NCBI RefSeq assembly: GCF_032854445.1
Contig: NC_088301.1
Coordinates: 9,358,281 to 9,422,280 of the forward strand
Origin: Liolophura sinensis
Lineage: Eukaryota > Mollusca > Polyplacophora > Chitonida > Chitonidae
Direction: 5' to 3'
DNA: 64,000 nucleotides
Below are positions 54,101-63,567 of this stretch, piece after piece; within the stretch, counting starts at the first letter, position 1, and each line of letters begins with the position of its first letter. The position numbers were made by a program, and so were the translations under genes. The notes beneath the pieces were generated by a model that did no database searches, was not told where the DNA came from, and saw only the letters and a list, made by a program, of their open reading frames with translations.

Positions 54101-57100
54101 GAATAAAGGTTATGTATTTTTTAAAATTTGGAAGTACTTTTAAAGTTCTGGTCAAAACACAATATAGACAGCTTTGGTGATTCAGCCACATACATCTACT
54201 TAAGTTGAAAATCACAGGCTGCATTTAGTATCTCCTGACATTTCGAAGACTCTCAAAGTCTCATATCATGTGTTTTTATGTTCTGTTGCCCAGAAAATAT
54301 TTAACACTCTCATGATATACCCTACGAGCTGCATGCTGTAATAGGAGGTCCCACTTTCGTAGTTTCATGCCTTAAAAACTAATCTAACATTATGTCATAG
54401 TCGATGTCATATAACAAGGGAGGTAAATCAGAGCAGGCCAATTGTATGCACAAATTCCATTGTAAAACGTGCTTTAGTACACTGACATGTCAAGATTTCC
54501 AGTAATATCTTATTTATTTGCGTCAACAAATCTGCAATTTTCGGGGGCAACATTTGAAGGTATTTACCGTATAATATGGGTTTTACTTACTCAGGTCATC
54601 CTTAGGTGTCCCCTTATTGATGCTTCCCTGTAATGGAATGACCGGTGACCTGGACAGGCCATCCACTTCATCTCCTGACTCCTCCTCCTGACCGTTTGTC
54701 TCTGCTAAGGAGGTCGTCCTGCTTCTCATTCTGCGACCGGGAGTTCTTGTGACAAGACGGTCAGTTTTAGGCACATTTTTTTGCTCTCCATTTTCAGGCC
54801 CGAGGCTTCCGGCGACACTTCTCCGGCGCATCCTCTTCTCGGTAGGACATTTTTCTGTTTCCCCCATCAGTCTGAACTTTTTTCCGTCGAAATCATACCT
54901 GGAGTAGAATACAGGTTTTTTTTTCTTCACAGAGAGGATTTCTGAACAAACATCTGGCAGCTCTGATGTGACCATTATCTGAAACAAGGATTGATTTGTG
55001 TTAGTTCAATAATCTACTAAAAATATTTCACCTCAAGATGATTTGATTGTTCTTTTAATGCCATACGAACGCATTTCTGACATGGGTGATCGTGGTCAGT
55101 ATTACACACAGATATAAGAAAGTAGAATGCCTGAGGTAAACCACTGACCTTTGGCAAGTCACTGAGAAACATTTCAACATGTACGTACAGCTCAGGTTAA
55201 ATGTCAATCGTTTACCGCTTGTACTGCGCTACAAGGCACTGGTTAACGTTCTACTACCCCATGAAAAACCCTCTGCTGAGGTGAGTAGGATTATCGTTGC
55301 AAGGTGTGAATATAATTCCTTCTAACGAAGGTGCGGTCATAGTGTATTCAGTCATGTGAAAATATACTAGCCGTGAAGGTGGACAATTTATCTTGCAATA
55401 AGTTACCAGCCTGAGCACAACAAAATCAGTTCGTCAACTTAATTAAGGGAGTAAACATGTTATCAAAGTCCTCTTTTGGTGTCGATGGTCGGCGTAGGCC
55501 TTCTCATTTTGATATACATATATATTATGAAATACAGAATCTTGCCGCAGAGATTTTAGAGTAAACTCGCCAAATCTCTGCATTAACTTCACAAACCAAT
55601 GAGACTTTCTTGTGAATCCAGCACATGCAATACCGCACACTTCCCGTCTGGGGTATCACCCCGACACAGGCGCAATACTGCACACTTCCCGTCTGGGGTA
55701 TCACCCCAACACAGGCCCAATACCGCACACTTCCTGCCTGGGGTATCACCCCAACACAAGCGCAATATCGCACACTTCCTGCCTGGGGTATCACCCCAAC
55801 ACAAGCGCAATATCGCACACTTCCTGCCTGGGGTATCACCCCAACACAGGCCCAATACCGCACACTTCCTGCCTGGGGTATCACCCCAACACAGGCGCAA
55901 TACTGCACACTTCCCGTCTGGGGTATCACCCCAACACAGGCGCAATACCGCACACTTCCCGTCTCGGGTATCACCCCAACACAGGCACAATATCGCACAC
56001 TTCCTGCCTGGGGTATCACCCCAACACAAGCGCAATATCGCACACTTCCTGCCTGGGGTATCACCCCAACACAAGCGCAATATCGCACACTTCCTGCCTG
56101 GGGAATCACCCCAACACAGGCGCAATACCGCACACTTCCTGCCTGGGGTATCAACCCAACACAGGCGCAATACTGCACACTTCCCGTCTGGGGTATCACC
56201 CCAACACAGGCGCAATACCGCACACTTCCCGTCTCGGGTATCACCCCAACACAGGCGCAATACCGCACACTTCCCGCCTGGGGTATCACCCCAACACAGG
56301 CGCAATACCGCACACTTCCCGTCTGGGGTATCACCCCAACACAAGCGCAATACCGCACACTTCCCGTCTGGGGTATCACCCCAACACAGGCGCAATACCG
56401 CACACTTCCCGCCTGGGGTATCACCCCAACACAGGCGCAATACTGCACACTTCCCGTCTGGGGTATCACCCCAACACAGGCGCAATACCGCACACTTCCC
56501 GTCTGGGGTATCACCCCAACACAGGCGCAATACCGTGCACTTCCTGCCTGGGGTATCATCCCAACACAGGTGCAATACCGCACACTTCCCGTCTGGGGTA
56601 TCACCCCAACACAGGCGCAATACCGCACACTTCCCGTCTGGGGTATCACCCCAACACAGGCGCAATACCGCACACTTCCCGTCTGGGGTATCACAGGCAG
56701 ACAGCAGTCTTGTGTGGCTGTGCCTTTCCATGATCCTTCACAATCATGTCTTCTCATCTGACACATTTGTATGAAGGTCACATCTAATAAACATCATGTA
56801 TTTATATTACTGCAAGGACCGAGTAAGCCTCATATCAAAATAACAAAAAGAAAACATCTAAAAACAAGTATGTTCAGGGCATTGCCAAGCTGCAAACCTT
56901 TCACTGTAGGCTACTTGCTATAGCCGCAGCTATCGGTGTTTTCAATAAGTAAGCCGAAATGGCGGGTGCTCTGTTTTACTTTGACTGCTGCATTTTGTTT
57001 GACACTTGTGAGTAGTATTTACACCAAATGTAATACCACATGCCTACTGTTCTTCAATCTTCTCACTGGGGGGCCTCCGTGGCTCAGTTGGTTAGCGCGC

Positions 57101-59466
57101 TAGCGCAGCATAATGATCCAGGAGCCTCTCACCAATGCAATCGCTGTGAGTTCAAGTCCAGCTCATGATGCCACTGACATTCACGTATATCATGCTGGAG
57201 ACACCAGACACAACAACTCATCCAGTCACACTATACTGACACCGAGCCAAATAGTCCGGTGTCCTTGATCAAACTTGTCAGCTATGACAGCCAATCAATT
57301 GCAGCAAAAAGCACCATTTTTAAAATCTTGTATAACCCACATCTGCAGAGGTGGACGGTCTAACCACTATGCCACTGACCTGGTTCCTTCGAACATGCGA
57401 TGCACACCATATTGGTGGAAGAAAAGTGGATTTTAACGAATGTTTGACTGCACAAACAAACCCATGAGCACAACTCATCTTTCAATGAAAAATCAAGGAA
57501 TCCAATTTTCAAATTTCTATTAAGTCACAAATTGGAATCAAATTAATTCCTTAAAGCTTTCATTTGAAACACTAAAAACATGTACCTCACAATGTCCCAT
57601 AATGGTTTCCACATCAATCTCTGGATCAATCTTGCTGACGTTCATAAAGACTTCTCGTGGGTCAGGCTTCCCATTCTTCTTAACATGAGCAGACAAGTAA
57701 CGTGAGGGGATTTCAATGGGACGCCAAAACCACTGCACACATGCGACTTTTACTGAAGATGAGTTTTTTTCTGCAAGAACAGAATAACAATAAATGATAT
57801 TACAATAGCATTATATTTCCCTTGGACATATTTGAGTGAGTGAGTGTGAGTGTTTGGGGTTTAATGTCATACTTAACAATTTTTCAGTCATGTGACAGGA
57901 TGCATGTACAAATAATGTGCCCCCTTGTTGCAGGACAGATTTCCACCGTTCTTTTATCTAGTGCTGCTTCACTGAGGCAGCTTACCAAAGGCAAGTAAAC
58001 CGACCCGCCAAAACCATTATACTGGTACAGGTCATCCAGTCGTTGCACCATCCCCTTAATGCTGAACGCCAAGCGAGAAAGCTACAACTTCCTCTTTCAA
58101 GGTATTAGGTGTGACCCGACTCAGGATTGACTAACCTTGTTTAGTGGTGGGAGTCAGTAAAGTGAGTGTGGAAACTAGTGTATGCACTGTGAGGAGTGTG
58201 AGGAGTGCCAGGAGTCCATTCTTCTTGGGATGTAAAAATGGATTTAAACTACAATTTTCCTAAGGCCCCAGTGATCAGTCTGGAAATTAAGTAGCCTGCT
58301 ATGGTGATGTGAATGGTGATAGCCATCACAACTGCTATGCTGGAGAGTGTGTCCAAGCTGTGCGGTGCTAAGCTGGTTCTGCGTTCTAAGATTTTAATGG
58401 ATGACATCATTTCCGTACATTTCTGACCACTGATGAAAAAATATGCATTAAATAGAGAACTCAATAGGAAATATAGAATATGAAATTTTTTTTCAATTTT
58501 TTGGGGCATGAAAATGATAGCTTTTTTGACCTTCATTAAAATTATACTCTTCATATTTACAGTACCATTTCATGTATCCTTTGAATGAATTAGAAGTCAT
58601 GATAAAGCAAGAGGTGGAGTCAAATAACTGAATATTTTGATTCGCACATGTTCCTAACAAGCTTCTTTAGAAAAGACGTTGCAGAATATGCAATGGTCAG
58701 ACTTCTTGCAAAAACTTCATGGCACAGTATGTCCTGATGTCTAGCCTAGCAAAATTAGATTGACTCCTTTTTTATTTTCCTGGTCGGGATATATTCATGA
58801 ACGAAGTGTAGGCAAACTGATCTTGTTCTATACAGAGAAAATATTAGGGACATTTCCTTAAAGGGTCTCACACTCCCAACATGACATATTGGTGCACAGC
58901 AACTTACTTCTTTCATACAGATCTACAATCTTGCCTAGGTAGGCTGTGTGTACTGAGTCTTCTCCGGAGTCTGAGTTAGAAATAAACACACCATCCCCAA
59001 TATTATACACTGATTCGTCCACACTCACAGAACTGGAAAAAAGAACAAGACAACACATTAATGTCTGCATATATTTGCTTAGGGTTTGTTTATCAGCCGC
59101 ATCACAACACTGCACAGATTTATTCAGAATATGAAATCATGCCGTTTCATTTCCAACTTTCTCCTATTTTCACTATCCATGGGAATTTTGTCACAATACA
59201 GCCTCTGAAAGAGATTAAGACCAAAATTAAGACCAGATTAAATGAGTAGTAAAGTATCGAAAATCGGCCTCCAGCTGATGCTTTTCTCAACAATCTCGGC
59301 TCGTAATCTGACACTGTGAATTGTACGAAAACACATGCTACATGTCAGATATTTACTTGTAATGCGTTTGTATCGACCGCCGATTGTTTCCCGGTCTTCC
59401 TTCGCCGACCCAATAAAAGAAAGTTTCATGTTCACTTGGAAAATGTTTTTCCTTGGCTGTCGGCAT
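42092..59466 (-). CDS. ORC1: ORC1, origin recognition complex subunit 1, complete
   Basis: ORC1 is the ATPase of the complex that marks replication origins and, with CDC6, loads the MCM helicase in the nucleus. Minus-strand coding exons in order: 59357-59466, 58908-59032, 57586-57770, 54591-54978, 52283-53225, 51505-51758, 51026-51121 (or to 51119), 49219-49320, 48173-48344, 47287-47394, 46827-46976, 46063-46182, 44901-45061, 44118-44242 and 42092-42252. The total is about 1066 codons, longer than the 861-residue human protein because of the linker. The N-terminal BAH domain spans exons 1-4 ([44 protein letters not shown]). It is followed by a Ser/Lys-rich linker (about residues 180-690), then the AAA+ domain: Walker A GVPGTGKT in exon 9, Walker B VVLLVDE ending exon 10, sensor 1 [11 protein letters not shown] in exon 11, sensor 2 [13 protein letters not shown] in exon 13. 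The C-terminal winged helix ends [16 protein letters not shown]. Phases agree at all junctions except both sides of exon 7, where one base is unaccounted for on each side. ATG 59466 has A at -3. Confidence 0.96.
42268..42600 (-). mobile_element. Rearranged SINE family A with internal duplication, ORC1 intron 14
   Basis: The tail (acttatttgattgaagttta) and body occupy 42268-42405. The phrase gcttgaaaaccttcccacaa is then repeated near 42533 as gcttgaagaccttcccacaa, followed by the tRNA head side (gccagcatgagctggacttg). Between them lies about 115 bp resembling the right half of the MITE at 42629. Confidence 0.6.
42629..43102. mobile_element. MITE-like element interrupted by a SINE
   Basis: The left arm (caacaaagccatttc, resumed after the SINE as gccatttctgacttaagtca) and the reverse complement of the right arm (ccacaaagccctttctgata) are inverted copies. 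The host element is split by the SINE at 42647-42899. It lies in the last ORC1 intron. Confidence 0.6.
42647..42899 (+). mobile_element. Full-length SINE family A nested in a MITE
   Basis: Head ggggcctccgtggctcagtc, complete body and tail gcgtaaaacaccagtct. The 9-bp target duplication agccatttc is seen at 42638-42646 and again from 42900, inside the arm of the surrounding MITE. Confidence 0.9.
43161..43433 (-). mobile_element. Full-length SINE family A, reverse orientation
   Basis: Runs from (attt)n tgattggtgttttacgccgt to gactgagccatggaggcccc, so tail, body and tRNA head are all present. A short direct repeat, agtgaga, lies on both sides (gcagtgaga before, ggagtgaga after). It lies in the last ORC1 intron. 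Confidence 0.9.
44630..44720. repeat. Interspersed repeat shared by two ORC1 introns
   Basis: The stretch ggccaaactcagcagtaaat and its neighbours reappear in diverged form at 50170-50245 (agccaaactccgcagccaat). It is a non-coding dispersed element of unknown class. Confidence 0.5.
46457..46600 (-). mobile_element. Degraded interspersed repeat near family C
   Basis: tgttgtttaatgccatactc and aagactttttcacttatgct open the element; the remainder is diverged. It lies in ORC1 intron 11. Confidence 0.4.
47862..48050 (-). mobile_element. Family C interspersed repeat, ORC1 intron 9
   Basis: ttgtttaatgccattccaaa, gaatttttcactcaaacaat, ccaccaacctttgaaaagct and a tail with ggaaaacaagtgaacttcaa. The same order of blocks is seen near 11877. 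Confidence 0.55.
48987..49150 (+). mobile_element. SINE family A lacking its 5' end, ORC1 intron 8
   Basis: Starts at cctcaccaatgcggtcgctg, continues with the B-box region and body, and ends gtggtgtaaaaatcaatcaa. Confidence 0.75.
50150..50245. repeat. Second copy of the repeat seen at 44630
   Basis: tgttttaagttat-like start, aaaattttagccaaactccg and aatgcagttttccaaggcca. It lies in ORC1 intron 7. Confidence 0.45.
51885..51995 (+). mobile_element. Family C repeat fragment, ORC1 intron 5
   Basis: cccacatggaaaagtttatc, agtaacttgccaaaggtttg and caggcaccctggcttcctc match the element at 62705 in the same orientation. Confidence 0.55.
52865..53010 (-). repeat. 54-bp coding repeat (3 copies) in the ORC1 linker, duplicating a KEN motif
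   Basis: The anchor gttgctga occurs at 52865, 52919 and 52973, 54 bp apart, so 18 residues per unit. The encoded unit reads roughly [19 protein letters not shown] is present in two copies (codons at 52942-52950 and 52888-52896) and altered to KNE in the first. KEN boxes are recognised by the APC/C ubiquitin ligase. Confidence 0.88.
53317..53397 (-). mobile_element. 5'-truncated family B SINE with 8-bp target duplication
   Basis: About 65 bp (53325-53389) matching the 3' end of family B (gagtgagtgagtgcttgggg, caacaatttttcagtcatgt) flanked by gcgcttag at 53317-53324 and 53390-53397. It lies in ORC1 intron 4. Confidence 0.75.
53905..54445. mobile_element. Inverted-repeat element of about 540 bp, ORC1 intron 4
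   Basis: The outer arms cctgaattacctccctgg and the reverse complement of caagggaggtaaatcagagc match. An inner pair, gtgggacctccgg near 53985 and ggaggtcccacttt near 54343, is also inverted. No ORF. It is probably a non-autonomous DNA transposon. Confidence 0.55.
55047..55230 (-). mobile_element. Degraded family C repeat, ORC1 intron 3
   Basis: cttttaatgccatacgaacg, gcctgaggtaaaccactgac, ctttggcaagtcactgagaa and acatgtacgtacagctcagg follow the family C block order. Confidence 0.5.
55622..56698. repeat. 45-bp minisatellite, about 24 copies, with a hairpin in each unit
   Basis: The unit contains cgcaataccgcacacttccc and tctggggtatcaccccaaca. Each unit carries ggggtatcacccc, a 5-bp stem with a 3-base loop. 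Copies are nearly identical, differing mainly as cccgtctgg or cctgcctgg. The period of 45 and lack of stops leave several frames on both strands open for 370-418 codons. It lies between ORC1 exons 4 and 3. Confidence 0.95.
57067..57168 (+). mobile_element. SINE family A, tRNA head only
   Basis: ggggcctccgtggctcagtt through gtgagttcaagtccagctca, then an abrupt loss of similarity. SINEs normally lose the 5' end, so a copy with only the head indicates a later deletion or a recombination. It lies in ORC1 intron 3. Confidence 0.8.
57833..58132 (-). mobile_element. Near full-length family B SINE-like element, ORC1 intron 2
   Basis: (gagt)n, gtttggggtttaatgtcata, caatttttcagtcatgtgac, then ggacagatttccaccgttct, gtgctgcttcactgaggcag and cccttaatgctgaacgccaa, ending ggtgtgacccgactcaggat. 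This is the longest family B copy in the window. Confidence 0.75.
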
Positions 59467-59853
59467 CCTGCTCTTGTGATGGGCCACGCTTCTCCCGCCA
59501 AATGTTTATATCTCGCCTTCTTCTCGAGAAATCGTGAGATTGACCTAATTTGTTTCAAGGAAAAGAACTAGCACTCGTCGAGCACAAAGACAATGACTTT
59601 TTCTTGTCTGTGCATAAAACAAACTTTCCGAAAAAGTGATATTTAACCCAAACCCAAAAACTGAATGCATTAAGCAACTCACAGAGGAATTGCTAAAGTT
59701 GAATGTAAACATATAATTTAGACATTGTACATAAAACACTCACGACCTAATTATGACCCAGTTATTCTCTCAAAATCTAGTTACAAGGTCAAGGTCATTT
59801 GTGTGTTTCAAACTCAAGATCATCCCTTTTGCTGTTGTGTAGACCGGGGGAAA
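59467..59853. promoter_or_regulatory. Bidirectional promoter between ORC1 and PRPF38A
   Basis: 387 bp separate the two divergent start codons. No TATA box is evident on either side. An E2F site lies next to the ORC1 start. The human genes share the same head-to-head layout with a very short spacer, so a common promoter is a reasonable inference. Confidence 0.75.
59493..59502 (-). promoter_or_regulatory. E2F binding site at the ORC1 start
   Basis: On the minus strand the sequence is TTTGGCGGGA, a strong E2F match, 26 bp before the ORC1 ATG. ORC1 is a known E2F target in flies and mammals. The closeness to the ATG implies a very short leader or that the site overlaps the leader. Confidence 0.65.
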
Positions 59854-62800
59854 ATGGCGAACCGCACCGTGAAGGATGCGCACTCGGTGAAGGGGACAAA
59901 TCCCCAATACCTGATAGAAAAGATCACCAGAACACGTATATATGAATGCAGATATTGGAAAGAAGAATGTTTTGCTTTAACAGGTTTGTTAATTTTTTTT
60001 ATATGCCCTTGTCACAAGAATTTAATGTCGTCTTGAGCATGGAGTGAAACCTTTGGATGGTATTACTAATGGCCCAATTTTCGAAAGCATTGCTATATCT
60101 TATGTATTTGTTCATTTTATTTGCAAAGATACTGATCTGGAATGAATCACTTATTTTATCGGAAATAATGATATCAAAATAATGCAGAGTCAGTTCTTGT
60201 ACAAGACTTATTAATGGGACAACAACTGATTGCATTCACATGAATGGCAAGTTCAAATTACAATTTTAAACAACATTCAAATAAACCTATCCCTTGTCAC
60301 ATGTGTGAAAATTTCTTGATTAAGGAGTTAATTACAACAAGTAAATATATCGTTTACATGTAGAACAGTAGATAAAATAGCACAACGTATCTATCTACAT
60401 GTAAGGTGGACTTCAACAACTAACAAGGTTATTTAATCAACTGTACATAAATAAATTACTCATTGACACTGTTATAAATCACTTTAGTATGTGATTGGAT
60501 TAAGCTGAAGTAAGGCTCATTTAATTTTTTTGTTTTATTTAGCCGAACTGATGGTGGACAAAGCAATGGAGCTTAAATACGTTGGAGGAATTTATGGAGG
60601 AAATATCAAACCAACACCGTTCTTGTGTCTCGTGCTCAAAATGTTACAGATCCAACCAGAGAAAGACATTGTCGTGGAGTTCATAAGAAATGAAGATTTC
60701 AAGTAAGAATCACAAATCATATACAACCCATGACCACTGAGATCCCGTGCTTGATTCCAGCTCTCGCTTAGTTTGGCTGAAGCTTTATACCAGGAGCCTG
60801 GAGGAGTGTGACAGCTATCTGACAAATGCTGGGGGTTTTCTCCAGAATATATCTATATCTAGCTTTGCTCATAAACTTGACTACCGTCTTACAACTCCTA
60901 CAACCCTCAAAATGTGAAAAACCTGCTTAACCAGAAAACAGGTTATATGAAATTTACCTTGCCGAACCTTTAGTTTGGTAAAGCAAATTATATTTGCATA
61001 ACCATGGGTTATACAAACGGGCTATGTCAAAACAGGTTTCACAGGAATCAGTTATGAAATTCAAGTACACTTTATTACCTGTATACATGTATGTAATTGA
61101 TTTTAACTTCGTCGTCAGGTATGTGAGAGCTCTGGGAGCTGTGTACATGAGGTTGACAGGCACAGCTATTGACTGTTACAAATATCTAGAACCTTTATAC
61201 AACGACTACAGGAAAGTGCGCCGCATGAACAGACAAGGGGGTGAGATGGACAGATCAGTTTTCCTTATATCTGCACTCTTGCAAAAGAAAAATTAGTGCA
61301 AATATTAAAATACATAAACCAACTCTTGAAGTGTTGTGCACGGAAAACTTAGTGTATTAGTGCTGTTCTTTTCTTTATATTTATAATGCTTTATATTGTC
61401 ATGATTCTGATGAAGTATGCATTTGCAGATAATGTAACAAAGTCAAATTAAGTCAGTGGAAAATTAGTACACATTTATGTATTGTTTTGTTGATTTCAGG
61501 AAAATCAAGTCTTGTCTTGAGCAAGTCTTGACAATGAATTCCATAAATGCCAAGGGGAGTATCAATATTTTTGTTTCTTTTCATCCTTTGGCAGAATTTG
61601 AAGTGGTTCACATGGATGAATTTATTGACGAACTTTTAAGGGAGGAGCGTGCTCTGGATATCATATTACCCAGAATTCAGGTGGGACTGTTTTGATGTCA
61701 GATTCACATCTTCTGATTTTACAGCAGCACAGTTGTTTTGATTCTTCGACCTTTTCTGATGTTCCTAAAAGATTATTCAAGCATCAGTATTCTGTGTAGT
61801 CTGATAAACTTACACCATTTCTGAAGCCCATTCTGAAATTGAACAACCCAACTATGTAGTTTTGTCAAATCAAAAAGTGCATTAAATGCACAGAAATTTT
61901 GCTCTTTTATATTCAAAAATGTTAGGCAATTAAAGGATATCCCTGTCTATAGTAACATCCCTGATTTAATGACATGCTCAAGTGACTCGCTCCTTCATTA
62001 TTTCAGATTTTCAGATCAGGAAAAACTCTTGACAGAATTTCTGTATATGTGAACTCTACACCCCACTGCCCAGTCAGTGCTCATATTTCATGGTTGTTAT
62101 GTTTATTTTCAGTGCAGACTGCCACATGAATGCCGTTAAAAATCTGGAAACATTTTAATCATACTGTCATGTCTGTTTTGAGACTATTTTTTTTACTAGA
62201 TTAAACTAAAGAATGAAGATTGATTGGGTTTTGTGTGTGGCAGGCTGCTTTGACGATAGTTGGAAATACAGTTGAAGCAATGGGACATCTCTACCAGCTG
62301 ATCAGCCACACTGTGAAGTATCACTATGCTGATGTCAGCCTCTGGGTATTCTAGGCCTACTTTCACAAGATTACATATATCCATTTCTTTTCATGAGAAT
62401 TTTTTTTAGAAAATACTGACGTGTGGGCAAGAATCTACATGTATGTGATAACATGCAAATTTTGCTATCAAGGTTTTGAGTGTGGGGTTCTTAATATAAA
62501 ATATATGTTTGATTAACACAAGTTATAGAGAAAAGCAACTTTAATATTCCATGTGTTGCAGAAGCGAAATGTGTTGGAAGACACAAACTTGTTAGACCCC
62601 CGTGTGAGTGCTTTGGACGAGGATATAGAGGATATGGAAACTTCCGATGAAGAAGACGCAATGAAGGTTTGTGTTATGTCACAGTTACAGCACAGTTTTA
62701 TGTTCGTTGAAGGCCACTTGCCTTCCACTAATATGACTTATATCTGCGATATCAGTATGTTACATGTGGGAAAGTTTGTCAATAATTTGCCAGGATCTGC

Positions 62801-63567
62801 GGTTTATTCCAGGCACTCTGGCCTTTTTCACGCATAAAACTGACAGCAGTAAATGAAAAAAGTCTTAAGTATGGCGTTAAGTAACACACAAACCAAATAT
62901 GTGTTTTGATTTTCGGTGTGAATAATTGCTATATACTCACATGTACATTATGTTTTTGTAAATGTGTATTTCCAGGATGGCAACCGAAGTCCGGTGGGTG
63001 ATAAGAAGCGAAGTGGTTACAGAGATACAGACAGACCTGCCCGCAGTCCGTCCCCGCGATATAGAAGAAGCCGCAGTCGTTCACCCAGAAAGTAAGCTGC
63101 CTTTGTGACATTTATAGTCCCAAGCAAAAAACGTGTTTCATTTCCGTAAATCTTCAGAATCTACAGAGAATTAAACTATGTTATTTATTGTTGTCCTTAA
63201 TGAACAAATATCAGTGTTAAGTAGTTTTGAAAAAATGTTGCAATATTATGACTTTAGAAAAGGATATTATAAAAGATGTATGTGTGTGTTGTTTTCCAAA
63301 ATTTATTACCTTCTTACCACACTTCTGTTAATCTAAGACTTGGTTAAGTCAAAGAAAGCTTGTTATCCTGCGGCTAGCGAATGTCTTTTATTGCTTGCTG
63401 TTCCCGATTAAACTGGTTAATTCACTTGAACTTCTCGAGGCTTGATATAATTCAGCTGAAGTGAAGCTTGGTCTCAGTTTTATTTCTGTGTCTCTGTTCT
63501 CCCAGGGAGCGTCATTCCAAACGAAGAAGTCGGTCGAAGGACAGAGACAGAGGTCATAGGTCATCAG
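59854..63567 (+). CDS. PRPF38A: PRPF38A, pre-mRNA-splicing factor 38A, 3' end outside window
   Basis: Component of the spliceosomal B complex, needed for its activation in the nucleus. Exons: 59854-59983, 60543-60702, 61119-61240, 61595-61680, 62562-62666, 62976-63091 and 63506-63567, all GT-AG and in frame (260 codons). The ATG follows ggggaaa, with A at -3 and G at +4. The sequence is almost identical in type to vertebrate PRPF38A: MANRTVKDAHSVKGTNPQYL, YGGNIKPTPFLCLVLKMLQI, YMRLTGTAIDCYKYLEPLYN, VHMDEFIDELLREER. This is the PRP38 domain (about residues 1-170). An acidic segment (EDIEDMETSDEED) and the start of an Arg/Ser tail (SPRYRRSRSRSPRK) follow. The open phase after exon 7 shows the RS tail continues beyond 64000. 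Confidence 0.97.
62705..62895 (+). mobile_element. Family C SINE-like element in a PRPF38A intron
   Basis: ccacttgccttccactaata, gtgggaaagtttgtcaataa, tttattccaggcactctggc and ataaaactgacagcagtaaa, ending gtatggcgttaagtaacaca. The end resembles the SINE tails of families A and B, suggesting a shared LINE partner. Confidence 0.6.

Noticed and set aside
55525-56781. Five long overlapping ORFs of 370-418 codons on both strands
   Set aside because: All come from the 45-bp minisatellite, whose period is a multiple of three and which lacks stops. They encode the same 15-residue words in each frame.
59238-59558. 106-residue minus-strand ORF at the ORC1 start
   Set aside because: It is the wrong frame. 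The real first ORC1 exon (59357-59466) reads [10 protein letters not shown] in another frame and joins exon 2 in phase.
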